From: Bacillota bacterium
GTDB lineage: Bacteria; Bacillota; Clostridia; Peptostreptococcales; Anaerovoracaceae
Length of the DNA stretch: 61,796 nucleotides
Reading direction: 5' to 3'
Assembly (NCBI GenBank): GCA_017442785.1
Contig: JAFRZB010000023.1
Coordinates: forward strand, 1-61,796
Positions 42,831 through 51,370 of the stretch are shown here, one piece after another. The position numbers and the translations under genes were made by a program. How positions within the stretch are numbered: the stretch's first letter is position 1; each line of letters begins with the position of its first letter. The notes beneath the pieces were generated by a model that saw only the letters and a list, made by a program, of their open reading frames with translations, had not been told where the DNA came from and did no database searches.

Positions 42831-43469
42831 ATGGAACTCAGCAAACTGATAGCAAAAGACCTTCTGGGAATAAAGGCGGTATTCTTCCGCCCGGACGAGC
42901 CCTTCACCTGGGCCAGCGGCATCAAGAGCCCCGTCTACTGCGACAACAGGCTCACCCTCACCGCTCCCGCCGTACGCACGGACGTCGAGAACGGCCTGGT
43001 GACCCTCATAAAGGAGAACTACCCTGAGGCGGAGGTCCTCATGGGGACGTCCACCGCGGGCATTGCCCATGCCGCCATCTGCGGCCACATAATGGGGCTT
43101 CCGATGGGCTACGTAAGGTCCGGCGCCAAGGACCACGGAAGGCAGAACCAGATAGAAGGACGCCTCCTGCCCGGCCAGAAGGTCGTGGTGGTGGAGGACC
43201 TGATCTCCACCGCAGGCAGCGTTCTGGAAGTGGTAAACGTTCTGAGGGAGGCCGGTGCCGATGTGCTGGGCATAGTATCCATCTTTACCTACGGCATGAA
43301 GAAAGGCCTGGACAGGCTGGCAGCCGCAGACGTAAAGAACGTATCTCTTACGAACTTCGACGAGATAGCAAAGGCCGCAGCCGAGGAAGGCTACATAGCC
43401 GAGTCCGACATTGCAAGGCTCATAGCCTTCAGGAACGATCCCTCTGACGAAAGCTGGATAAAGAAATGA
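42831..43469 (+). CDS. pyrE: Orotate phosphoribosyltransferase
   Basis: A 212-residue enzyme joining orotate with PRPP. The PRPP-binding signature is VVVVEDLISTAGSVLEVV; FTWASGIKSPVYCDNRL and MGYVRSGAKDHGRQNQIEG are further family blocks. ATG 42831 has AAGGAG seven bases upstream; a start 14 codons earlier has no ribosome site. Its stop overlaps the pyrB start by four bases (ATGA). Confidence 0.95.
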   Translation: MELSKLIAKDLLGIKAVFFRPDEPFTWASGIKSPVYCDNRLTLTAPAVRTDVENGLVTLIKENYPEAEVLMGTSTAGIAHAAICGHIMGLPMGYVRSGAKDHGRQNQIEGRLLPGQKVVVVEDLISTAGSVLEVVNVLREAGADVLGIVSIFTYGMKKGLDRLAAADVKNVSLTNFDEIAKAAAEEGYIAESDIARLIAFRNDPSDESWIKK

Positions 43470-44563
43470 AACACCTTCTGAACATAACCGATTATTCCAC
43501 GGAAGAACTTCAGGCCCTGATAGACAAGGCCGTGTTCATAATATCGGATCCCTGGGCCTACAACCACAGCTGCGAAGGCAAAAAGCTGGCAACGCTGTTC
43601 TTTGAGCCCTCCACCAGGACCAGGCTCTCCTTCGAGGCAGCCATGCTGGAGCTGGGAGGAAGAGTCATAAGCGTCACCGGAGCTGGAGGATCGTCAGTCA
43701 CCAAGGGCGAGACTCTCGCCGACACCGCAAGGACAGTAAGCTGCTACGCGGACGTAATAGCCGTAAGGCACCCGCTGGCAGGATCTGCGCGCGCCATGGC
43801 AAACAGCTCCGCGATACCCATCATCAACGCCGGAGACGGAGGGCACTACCACCCCACCCAAACACTTGCGGACCTGCTTACGGTATACAGGGAAAAGGGC
43901 AAGCTGGGAGGTCTAAGGATAGGCATCTGCGGAGACCTGCTCTACGGAAGGACGGTGCACTCCCTCATAGACGCAATGTCGCGCTACGAGGGCAACAGCT
44001 TCGTCCTGATATCTCCAAAGGAACTGATGGTACCGCCCTACTACACCGAAAAGCTCGGCGAGCTGGGCATTCCCTTCGTTCAGACAGACGACCTGGACGA
44101 GGCCCTGCCGGAGATAGACATGCTCTACATGACCCGCATCCAGAGGGAGCGCTTTGAGGATCCCGCGCAGTACGAGAAGCTCGCCGGAAGATACATCCTC
44201 GACGCCGCCCGCATGAAGAGAGCATCCGATGACTGCATAGTCCTGCATCCCCTTCCCCGTGTGGACGAGATAAGCACGGACTTCGACAGCGACCCCCGCG
44301 CGGTATACTTTACCCAGGCGTTCAACGGCAAGATAATGCGCAAGGCGCTGATACTCAAGCTTCTGGCAGGAAAGGAGCATCCGGACAACACGGACCTTTC
44401 GCCGGAAGGAGAAAAGCTGTTCAGGGACGATACGCTGTCCTGCACCAACAGCAGGTGCGTATGCACCCACGAACGCGGCATACGCAAAGAATTCTACACC
44501 GACAGGCACGGCACGGTGCGCTGCGCATACTGCGACCAGCCGGTAACTGCCGCAAAGGAATAA
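43466..44563 (+). CDS. pyrB: Aspartate carbamoyltransferase with C-terminal PyrI-like zinc ribbon
   Basis: A 365-residue protein. Residues 1-318 form the catalytic chain: TLFFEPSTRTRLSFEAAM for carbamoyl phosphate, SSVTKGETLADT (80s loop), GDGGHYHPTQTLADLLTVY and HPLPRVDEIS. Residues 321-365 form an added zinc ribbon with C326-x4-C331 and C353-x2-C356 (SCTNSRCVC and RCAYC), matching the zinc domain of the regulatory chain PyrI. The nucleotide-binding half of PyrI is absent. So this looks like a chain that carries its own trimer-contact module without allosteric control; that role is inference. Confidence 0.93.
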   Translation: MKHLLNITDYSTEELQALIDKAVFIISDPWAYNHSCEGKKLATLFFEPSTRTRLSFEAAMLELGGRVISVTGAGGSSVTKGETLADTARTVSCYADVIAVRHPLAGSARAMANSSAIPIINAGDGGHYHPTQTLADLLTVYREKGKLGGLRIGICGDLLYGRTVHSLIDAMSRYEGNSFVLISPKELMVPPYYTEKLGELGIPFVQTDDLDEALPEIDMLYMTRIQRERFEDPAQYEKLAGRYILDAARMKRASDDCIVLHPLPRVDEISTDFDSDPRAVYFTQAFNGKIMRKALILKLLAGKEHPDNTDLSPEGEKLFRDDTLSCTNSRCVCTHERGIRKEFYTDRHGTVRCAYCDQPVTAAKE

Positions 44564-44576
44564 AGGATCAGGCGCA

Positions 44577-45701
44577 GTGGATATGCAGATGCGCACGGCG
44601 GCCGTTGTCCACCTGGACAGGCTGAGACACAACCTGGAGCTTACGAGAGATAGATACGCTGCAAAAGGCGCGGACATCATTGCCGTGCTCAAGGGCGACG
44701 CCTACGGCTGCGGCATAGCCGGAGTCTACCCCGTGTTCAGGGACTTCGGGATAAAAAGATATGCCGTTGCCGTCTGGGAGGAAGGACGCGATCTTCGCGC
44801 CGCAGGAGCAGAAGACGAGGAGATACTGATACTCGGCGATACCTTCCCCTTGCAGTACGAAAAGCTTTTCGAATACAGGCTGATCCCTGCCGTCTTCAGT
44901 ACAGATACCGCCGAAGCGCTCAGCCGCATGGCAGAAGAGCGCGGAGAAACGCTCGATGTAAGCATAAAGGTGGATACAGGCATGAGCCGCATAGGCTTTG
45001 CCGCGGGAGACGAGGCCGCGGACGCGGCCTGCAGGATCGCAGCTCTGCCGGGGCTTAGGATACACGGCATGTTCACTCACTTTGCCTGTGCTGACGAGGA
45101 CCCAAGCCCGTCAATGGACAGGCAGCTGGAGCTCTTCCTTAAGACCGCGGAGCAGATTGAAAAGCACGGCGTGGAGATACCGCTGCTGCATGCGGCAAAC
45201 AGCCCTGCCACCCTGCTCCACAAAAAGACCCATCTTGATGCCGTAAGAGCGGGCGACATACTCTACGGTCTTAACCCCGTGGACGACGGTCTCTGGCACA
45301 GCATGGACTTTAAGGAAGTGATCACCTGGGAGACTTATGTCGCGTACGTAAAGACAGTGCCCGCAGGCACCTCCGTAGGCTACGGCGCCACCCACACCAC
45401 AGATAAGGAGACGGTCATAGCGACCATACCCGTAGGCTTTGCCGACGGATACAGGCGCCGCCTTTCGAACAGAGGCTGCGTTTACATCAACGGATGCAAG
45501 GCCCAGATAATCGGACGCGTATGCATGGATCAGTTCATGGTGGATGCCTCCGGCGTCCCCGGGATAAAGCCCGGAGACCGCGTAGAGCTCCTCGGAGAAC
45601 ATTTCGGCATCCTGGACATGGCAAACATGCTGGACCTTAACGTGGACGAGGTAGTGACCGGCATCACCAAACGAGTCCCGAGGATATACACAGACAAATG
45701 A
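44577..45701 (+). CDS. alr: Alanine racemase
   Basis: A 374-residue PLP enzyme that makes D-alanine for the cell wall. The PLP lysine lies in IIAVLKGDAYGCG, the catalytic tyrosine in TSVGYGATH, and the domain-linking block RVCMDQFMVDAS is typical. AAAGGA sits nine bases before the GTG at 44577; an ATG two codons later is the alternative. It follows pyrB by 13 bases and seems to share the pyr transcript, which is unusual. A terminator follows directly. Confidence 0.94.
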   Translation: MDMQMRTAAVVHLDRLRHNLELTRDRYAAKGADIIAVLKGDAYGCGIAGVYPVFRDFGIKRYAVAVWEEGRDLRAAGAEDEEILILGDTFPLQYEKLFEYRLIPAVFSTDTAEALSRMAEERGETLDVSIKVDTGMSRIGFAAGDEAADAACRIAALPGLRIHGMFTHFACADEDPSPSMDRQLELFLKTAEQIEKHGVEIPLLHAANSPATLLHKKTHLDAVRAGDILYGLNPVDDGLWHSMDFKEVITWETYVAYVKTVPAGTSVGYGATHTTDKETVIATIPVGFADGYRRRLSNRGCVYINGCKAQIIGRVCMDQFMVDASGVPGIKPGDRVELLGEHFGILDMANMLDLNVDEVVTGITKRVPRIYTDK

Positions 45702-45703
45702 CA

Positions 45704-45741
45704 GTCAAACCCGTGTCCTCCGGGGTGTTTTGACACTTTTT
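45704..45741 (+). terminator. Terminator of the pyr-alr operon
   Basis: GTCAAA (45704-45709) plus CCC pairs with GGG and TTTGAC (45729-45734), followed by a T run at 45737-45741. It merges into the repeat-rich spacer. Confidence 0.65.
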
Positions 45742-46066
45742 CGTACAGTATCTTATTTTTTTGCGCTCTGAGTCCGTAAAAATTTCAATTTTTCACTGCA
45801 TTTGCCGTTCACCGGCATATTCTGCCGGTGCTCTCTGCTGTTTTGGGCAGCGACAGATCACAAAAAGCGCAAAAAAACTCAGCCGGGATCGATCATTGCA
45901 GGCATTTATAAAAAAAACGCGCTATTTTTTGAGGAAACTTCGTACAGAACGCAGTAAAAATACGCCGGTTGTACGAAAAACCGTCAAAAGTCTGTCCCGG
46001 CGTCTTCATCCGACCTGCCTTTATGTATAATACCGCTCTGTACTAAGCATCCGATTTCAATTTTTG
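45739..46066. repeat. Repeat-rich spacer after alr with CGTACA dyads
   Basis: No coding frame is convincing. TTCGTACAG occurs at 45740 and 45939, and its complement TGTACGAA at 45970-45977; the last two form a perfect eight-base dyad. TTTTTTTGCGC (45756-45766) and GCGCAAAAAAA (45867-45877) form a perfect 11-base inverted repeat enclosing the hairpin CACCGGC/GCCGGTG (45810-45830). It shares the strings AAAAATAGCGCG and CGCTCTGA with the carB-pyrK spacer. It lies between converging genes. Confidence 0.65.
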
Positions 46067-46106
46067 TAACACAAAAGCTGCCCCGGTGATCGGAGCAGCT
46101 TTATTG
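46067..46106 (-). terminator. Terminator of the carboxyltransferase gene
   Basis: AAAGCTGC (46074-46081) pairs with GCAGCTTT (46095-46102). On the minus strand it is followed by TTTTGTG. It lies about 50 bases after the stop codon at 46155. Confidence 0.7.
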
Positions 46107-46154
46107 GTTTATCATTTCAGATCTTCAGCCTGTTCGGCCGCGGGCGATCCGGAC

Positions 46155-47795
46155 TTACAGCGGAATGTTGCCGTGCTTCTTGAACGGGGCTTCCTGCTGC
46201 TTGCCCTCCAGGGCCTTGAACGCCTTGATCAGCTTCTTTCTAGTGTCGGCCGGGATTATGACGTCGTCCACGTATCCGCGGGAAGCCGCAACGTACGGGT
46301 TCATCATGGTGCCTTCGTACTCGGCTATCTTGTTCGCCCTCTCCTCCTCGGGATCCTCGGCGGCCTTGATGTCCTTGGCAAAGATGATATTGGCAGCGCC
46401 GGAAGCGCCCATTACCGCGATCTCAGCCTTGGGCCATGCGAACACGGTGTCCGCGCCCAGGTGCTTGGAGCACATTCCTATGTAGGCTCCGCCGTAGGCC
46501 TTTCTGGTTATTACGGTGACCTTCGGAACTGTAGCCTCGGAATACGAGAACAGCATCTTTGCGCCGTGGCGGATTATGCCGCCGTACTCCTGGTTGGTGC
46601 CGGGCAGGAATCCCGGAACGTCCTCTATGGTAAGGAGCGGGATGTTGAAGCAGTCGCAGGTACGGATGAATCTGGAAGCCTTGTCGGACGCGTTGATGTC
46701 CAGGCAGCCTGCCATTACCTTGGGCTGGCTTGCTATTACGCCTACGGTCTTGCCGTCCAGACGGATGAAGCATGTGATTATGTTCTTGGCGTACAGAGCC
46801 TGAACGTCCATGATCTCGCCGTCGTCAGCGAGGCTGCGGATGATGTCGTACATCTCGTAGGACTTGTTCGGGTTGTCAGGGATTATGTCGTTGAGCTTTT
46901 CGTCAACTCTGTCTGCGGAGTCCTCGGTCTTCTTTACGGGTACCTCTGCCCTGTTGCTCTGCGGCAGGTAGGACAGGAGCTCCTTGATCTGCTTTATGCA
47001 GTCGTCCTCGCTCTTGCAGGCGAAGTGAGCGACGCCGGATACGCTGTTGTGGGTGTTGGCGCCGCCGAGCTTCTCGGAGGTAACGATCTCACCTGTAACG
47101 GACTTGATTACGTTAGGTCCGGTAATGAACATCTGGCTGGTCTTCTCCACCATGAAGATGAAGTCCGTAAGTGCCGGAGAATATACCGCGCCGCCTGCGC
47201 ACGGTCCCATTATTACGCTTATCTGCGGGATGACACCGGAAGCCTTGGTATTGTTGAAGAATATGCGGCCGTAGCCTGCCAGGGCGTCTACGCCCTCCTG
47301 GATACGGGCTCCGCCGGAGTCGTTGATGCAGATCATGGGAGCGCCCACCTTAAGCGCGGCTTCCTGAGCCATCGCTATCTTGGCGGCGTGCATCTCGCCC
47401 AGAGAACCGCCCATTACCGTAAAGTCCTGAGCAGCAGCGTAGACCGTGCGGCCGTCTATCTGGCCGTAGCCTGTGACAACGCCCTCGCCCGGGGTGTACT
47501 TGTCTTCCATCCCGAAGTTTGTGCAGCGATGGCGCACGAACATGCCGGTCTCTTCGAAGGTGCCCGGGTCGAAGAGCTTCTCCAAACGCTCTCTCGCAGT
47601 CATCTTTCCGGACTGATGCTGCTTGTCAATGAGCCTCTGGCCGCCGCCTTTCTCGATGAGCTCCTTGCGCTCTACAAGAGCCTCCTGCTTGGACTTTCCT
47701 GCGTTAGGATCGAGACGGACGGCCTTTTTCTTTTCGGGCTTGGGTGCCGGCTCGAATATCTCTTCGCTGGAGACCATTTCTACGGTATACTTCAT
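46155..47795 (-). CDS. Acyl-CoA carboxyltransferase (methylmalonyl/propionyl-CoA type)
   Basis: A 546-residue carboxyltransferase of the PccB/MmdA family. It moves CO2 between biotin and an acyl-CoA such as propionyl-CoA or methylmalonyl-CoA. Landmarks are KMTARERLEKLFDPGTFEE, QDFTVMGGSLGEMHAAKIA, CINDSGGARIQEGVDAL, and in the second half TIEDVPGFLPGTNQEYGG and TVITRKAYGGAYIGM. About 35 extra N-terminal residues rich in Lys and Pro precede the core. Biotin carrier, biotin carboxylase and the membrane decarboxylase subunits are all missing nearby, so whether it is part of a carboxylase or a sodium-pumping decarboxylase is open. GGAGG precedes the start. Confidence 0.9.
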   Translation of the reverse strand: MKYTVEMVSSEEIFEPAPKPEKKKAVRLDPNAGKSKQEALVERKELIEKGGGQRLIDKQHQSGKMTARERLEKLFDPGTFEETGMFVRHRCTNFGMEDKYTPGEGVVTGYGQIDGRTVYAAAQDFTVMGGSLGEMHAAKIAMAQEAALKVGAPMICINDSGGARIQEGVDALAGYGRIFFNNTKASGVIPQISVIMGPCAGGAVYSPALTDFIFMVEKTSQMFITGPNVIKSVTGEIVTSEKLGGANTHNSVSGVAHFACKSEDDCIKQIKELLSYLPQSNRAEVPVKKTEDSADRVDEKLNDIIPDNPNKSYEMYDIIRSLADDGEIMDVQALYAKNIITCFIRLDGKTVGVIASQPKVMAGCLDINASDKASRFIRTCDCFNIPLLTIEDVPGFLPGTNQEYGGIIRHGAKMLFSYSEATVPKVTVITRKAYGGAYIGMCSKHLGADTVFAWPKAEIAVMGASGAANIIFAKDIKAAEDPEEERANKIAEYEGTMMNPYVAASRGYVDDVIIPADTRKKLIKAFKALEGKQQEAPFKKHGNIPL

Positions 47796-47911
47796 CTTTT
47801 CTCCTCCAAAAACAGATCGGTATCTTCTAAATCGTCATATATTATATCAGCAGGGATGCCTTTTGTCATTCCGAAAAGGCAAAAAAGGTTAGTTATGATT
47901 TTGTCATTTTA

Positions 47912-47920
47912 TGGTATGAT
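47912..47920 (+). promoter_or_regulatory. Extended -10 promoter of the epimerase gene
   Basis: TGgTATGAT lies 25 bases before the start codon. No clear -35 box is seen. The string TTTTGTCATT occurs twice just upstream (near 47859 and 47899) and could be a binding site. Confidence 0.45.
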
Positions 47921-47945
47921 ATCACTGTTCTGAAAGGAGTAAGAG

Positions 47946-48863
47946 ATGAAGAAGATACTGATCATCGGGGGCACGTATTTCGCGGGCAGAGTCTTTGCGA
48001 TGATAGCCTCACAAAACGGGTATTCGCTCAGTTTCATCAACCGCGGGCGCTATTCCATGGACTTCCTCGGAGACGTTAAGGAGCACCGCTGCGACAGGCA
48101 CGATGCAGCCGGGCTTTCGGCCATACCCTTCGGGGAGTACGACGCCGTCGTGGATTTCTGCGCCTACGAACCGGGAGACTGCGCCTTGCTGCTCAAGTCC
48201 CTTAACATGAAGGCTTCACAGTACATCCTTCTAAGCACCGCCGACGTTTACTCACGAGAGATACGCGCTCCCAAGGACGAGAGCACGCCCCTTCAGGACC
48301 ACATGGGAAGCTGCATGGCGGCAGACTACATGTGGAAGAAGCGCAACCTTGAAAAAGAAGCCGCCGAGGCATGCGAAGAGCTCGGCATCGGCCTTACCGT
48401 TATCCGCCCTGCCTTCATATACGGGCCCTTCAACTACGCTCCGCGGGAGAGCTGGTTCATAGAAAAGATAATAAAAGGACAGCCTATACCCGTCCCGACG
48501 GACTCGGACTCCGAGTGGAACTGCGTGTTCGTAACGGACATCGCCAGGGCCATCTGCGCCTGCATCGAAAGGCTGGACATCTCTGCCGGGCAGGCCTACA
48601 ACCTCTCCGCCCCTGAGGTGGTAACGTACAAGACCTTCATCGAGATCCTGCGGCAGGTCTCCGACAGGCCGTTTGAGACATACGGCGTTACAGTGGAAGA
48701 AGTCCTGAAAAAAAACATCCCGCTCCCCTTCCCGCTTACGGCACAGGAGAGCGAGAGATATATCGGCGATAAGATCTGCAGGGACCTCGGTACGGAATAC
48801 TCACCGCTGAGGGTGGGCATGCAGAAGGCCTTCAATGCCTTCAGGAGCGTATACGAGCGCTGA
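47946..48863 (+). CDS. NAD-dependent epimerase/dehydratase family protein
   Basis: A 305-residue extended short-chain dehydrogenase/reductase. It starts KKILIIGGTYFAGRVFAMI (glycine-rich NAD site) and has the active-site pair in ADYMWKKRNLE (Tyr-x3-Lys) and the block TVIRPAFIYGPFNY. Such proteins modify nucleotide sugars or act as reductases; plant CSP41-like and bacterial relatives with a GGTxFxG motif are the closest in style. Substrate unknown. GAAAGGAG precedes the start. Its stop shares the palindrome TGATCA with the stop of the converging LysR gene. Confidence 0.85.
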   Translation: MKKILIIGGTYFAGRVFAMIASQNGYSLSFINRGRYSMDFLGDVKEHRCDRHDAAGLSAIPFGEYDAVVDFCAYEPGDCALLLKSLNMKASQYILLSTADVYSREIRAPKDESTPLQDHMGSCMAADYMWKKRNLEKEAAEACEELGIGLTVIRPAFIYGPFNYAPRESWFIEKIIKGQPIPVPTDSDSEWNCVFVTDIARAICACIERLDISAGQAYNLSAPEVVTYKTFIEILRQVSDRPFETYGVTVEEVLKKNIPLPFPLTAQESERYIGDKICRDLGTEYSPLRVGMQKAFNAFRSVYER

Positions 48864-49748
48864 TCATTTGGTCTCGTGATAGAACCTCTCTATGCTCTTA
48901 AGGAAGTCCTTATAGATAAAGTCCTTGGAGTAGATTATCCTCAGCTCCCTCGACATGTCCATGCCCTCGATGGGGAGCGCGAGGAGCTTTCCCTTGCGGA
49001 GCTCGTCCTGACAGGCGCTCTTTGCCAGTACAGACACTCCGTAGCCCAGGCGCACCAGGTCCTTTATCGTAGCGATGTTGTCCACCTCAAGGATGACATC
49101 GAACTCGCTGGCGCTGATGCCTCTGCTCTCCAGCGAGGACTTGAAAAGATTGTGGGTGCCTGAGCTTGGAAGCCTAAGTATGAGCTTCTCTTTTTTTATG
49201 TCATCTATACCGACGCTGCTCCTTGAAGAGAACCTGTGTCCGGGCGCAACTATGAGGACCAGACTGTCAGTGTCCAGCGTCAGGCTCATAAGGTCCGGAT
49301 CCGTGTTCGCTCCGTCTACCACGGCAACGTCCAGCTCGAAGTTCTTTATCCTTTTTGCCAGGGCTGCCTGAGTATCGGTTATCAGCTTTATTGTGACGTC
49401 GTTCTCGCTGGCGTACCTTGTGAGTATCTGGGCTATCAGGTTGCTCTCCATCGTATGCGTTATTCCTATTGAGAGCTCCTTTGCGCCGTAGTTTCCGCCG
49501 GAGAGCTCCGACATCAGGTTGTTGTTTATGGCAAGCATGGCCTTTGCGGCGGCGAGCACCTTCTCACCCTCCCTTGTGATCACCAGCTTAAGTTCGCTGC
49601 GTCCGAAGAGCCTAACTCCGTAGTGCTCCTCAAGCGCCTTTATGTGCTGGCTCACGGCAGGCTGAGTTATCCCGATCGCCTCAGAGGCCTTAGTAAAGTT
49701 CCCAAGTTCAGCGACTTTTATAAGTGTATAAAGCTTAGCATCGAGCAT
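48864..49748 (-). CDS. LysR family transcriptional regulator
   Basis: A 294-residue regulator with an N-terminal winged helix (LYTLIKVAELGNFTKASEAI then GITQPAVSQHIKALEE) and a two-lobed ligand-binding domain (from about residue 88). I prefer ATG 49748, since GGGGGT lies six bases before it; an ATG four codons earlier has no ribosome site. Downstream on the same strand nothing follows; the MATE gene upstream is co-oriented, 48 bases away, and may be its target or neighbour by chance. Effector unknown. Confidence 0.9.
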   Translation of the reverse strand: MLDAKLYTLIKVAELGNFTKASEAIGITQPAVSQHIKALEEHYGVRLFGRSELKLVITREGEKVLAAAKAMLAINNNLMSELSGGNYGAKELSIGITHTMESNLIAQILTRYASENDVTIKLITDTQAALAKRIKNFELDVAVVDGANTDPDLMSLTLDTDSLVLIVAPGHRFSSRSSVGIDDIKKEKLILRLPSSGTHNLFKSSLESRGISASEFDVILEVDNIATIKDLVRLGYGVSVLAKSACQDELRKGKLLALPIEGMDMSRELRIIYSKDFIYKDFLKSIERFYHETK

Positions 49749-49796
49749 TTTTACCCCCATTATGGCACACGCATTATTTTATTAAAACTTATTATA

Positions 49797-51170
49797 TCAT
49801 AAATTATTTTTATGGCAACTATCTTCGCGGCTGAACCATTTATGCAGCAACACGCCTGCGCACACCGCGCAGATAAGGTCGGCCGCCGGAGTGGCTGCTG
49901 CGATCCCGAACGCAGGGACAAGCTTTCCGAAGATGAACATCAGAGGGACGTCTACGGCACCTTTTCTGAGCACCGCGAGGACAAAGGACCTGACGCTGCA
50001 TCCGACTCCCTGGAAGAAGGATATGATGGTGTATGCAAACGCCGAGAACGGACAGCCTGCGCAAAGGATCCTAAGGAACCTCGTACCATAAGCGATGGAA
50101 TCAGATCCCGGTACCAGAAAAACATCCACGAGCTGGTGCGCAAGCAGCATGTAGACAGCCAGGATCAGCAAGGATATCCCGGCAGCCATGGAATACGTGA
50201 GCCTTACAGTCCTCCTGAGCCTTTTTCGGTCTCCGGATGCGTAGCTGTAGGCTACAAGAGGCAGGACGCCCTGCGCAAGGCCCCTCACAATCGAATGCGC
50301 CAGCATGTTGATCTTCTTTGCAACGCCTATGCCCGCCTGGGCCGCTACCCCCGAAGCTGCCATCAAGTTATCCATGACTGCGTATGATACGTTCTCTAAG
50401 AATGTCATCAAAAATGCCGGAAGCCCTGTAAGAACTATCTCTTTTAGTATGTCGGAAGACATCGCGCCTCTCCTGGGTCTGAACGATAGGAGCATGCTCC
50501 GGCCCCTGATGATCACCGCAAAATACAGGAAAGACAAGAGGTTCGACACCGCAGTGGCTGCAGCGACCGCAGTGACCGCACGCTCAGGGCTGAACACAAA
50601 AAACATAAAAACAGGGTCCAGCGCGATATTGATCAGGCCTCCGATCATTACTCCCATGCATGCCGATCCGGATCTTCCTTCAGCTCTGAGCATGTGGGCA
50701 AAGTAGCCGCTGAGGGCCGTAAACAGAGCGCCTGCGGATGTGGTTATGAGAAGGTACTGTCCTGACAGCTCGCTCATTCGCGGGTCACAGGCCCCGAGCC
50801 ATCTTAAAAGGGCATCTCTTAAGACCAGCACTAAAAGACCGTAGATGACTGCAGCTGCCGCGCAGCATAAGAGCGACGCGAAGCATATCTTTTCTGTCCT
50901 TTCCGTATCGTGCCTTCCTAGCGCCCTTGAAAATGCAGCGCCTCCCCCTACCCCGAAGAGATTGGATAAGGCAGAGAGCACCATGAAAGCAGGCATGCTC
51001 ACCGTCACGGCGCTTATCATGACTTCGTTTTCCGTAAGGCTGATGAAATACGTGTCTGCCATATTATATATGACAAGTATTATCTGCCCTGCCACAGAAG
51101 GAAGCCCCAGTCTTATTACTGCGTGGAGCACCGAGCCTTTTTCAAATAAGTTTTCAGTATGCTCTTTCAT
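49797..51170 (-). CDS. MATE family efflux transporter
   Basis: A 457-residue membrane protein with about twelve spans. It begins RLGLPSVAGQIILVIYNMAD and shows NLFGVGGGAAFSRALGRHD in the first half and GVAKKINMLAHSIVRGLAQG in the second, features of the DinF/NorM-like MATE exporters. It differs clearly from the MATE protein at 156-1541, so the two are not recent duplicates. The substrate is unknown. The cysteine-rich stretch (FASLLCCAAAAVIYG, ILCAGCPF) is uncommon but lies in membrane segments. Confidence 0.9.
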   Translation of the reverse strand: MKEHTENLFEKGSVLHAVIRLGLPSVAGQIILVIYNMADTYFISLTENEVMISAVTVSMPAFMVLSALSNLFGVGGGAAFSRALGRHDTERTEKICFASLLCCAAAAVIYGLLVLVLRDALLRWLGACDPRMSELSGQYLLITTSAGALFTALSGYFAHMLRAEGRSGSACMGVMIGGLINIALDPVFMFFVFSPERAVTAVAAATAVSNLLSFLYFAVIIRGRSMLLSFRPRRGAMSSDILKEIVLTGLPAFLMTFLENVSYAVMDNLMAASGVAAQAGIGVAKKINMLAHSIVRGLAQGVLPLVAYSYASGDRKRLRRTVRLTYSMAAGISLLILAVYMLLAHQLVDVFLVPGSDSIAYGTRFLRILCAGCPFSAFAYTIISFFQGVGCSVRSFVLAVLRKGAVDVPLMFIFGKLVPAFGIAAATPAADLICAVCAGVLLHKWFSREDSCHKNNL

Positions 51171-51370
51171 AACAGTTCACCTCAGGATAGAGATATAATA
51201 GACTAAAACTATGAAAAAATAAAATTATAAGTTTGAATAAACACCAAAGAAATCCTTATGGTATTTTTTGGACAGCGACGTCCATCCTTTTGTACTACTA
51301 CGGCCCCGGAAAATGAGATAAAATAATAGCAAATATGGCACTGAACGATAGCGGTGAAAGGACGGAATAT

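Noticed and set aside
46086-47933. A 615-codon open frame on the plus strand opposite the carboxyltransferase
   Set aside because: Same cause as above; the minus-strand protein matches its family along its whole length.
51171-51370. Gene or clear promoter between the MATE and FAD oxidoreductase genes
   Set aside because: The 200 bases are AT-rich with several TATAAT-like strings, but no box pair with proper spacing could be settled on either strand, and no frame is convincing.
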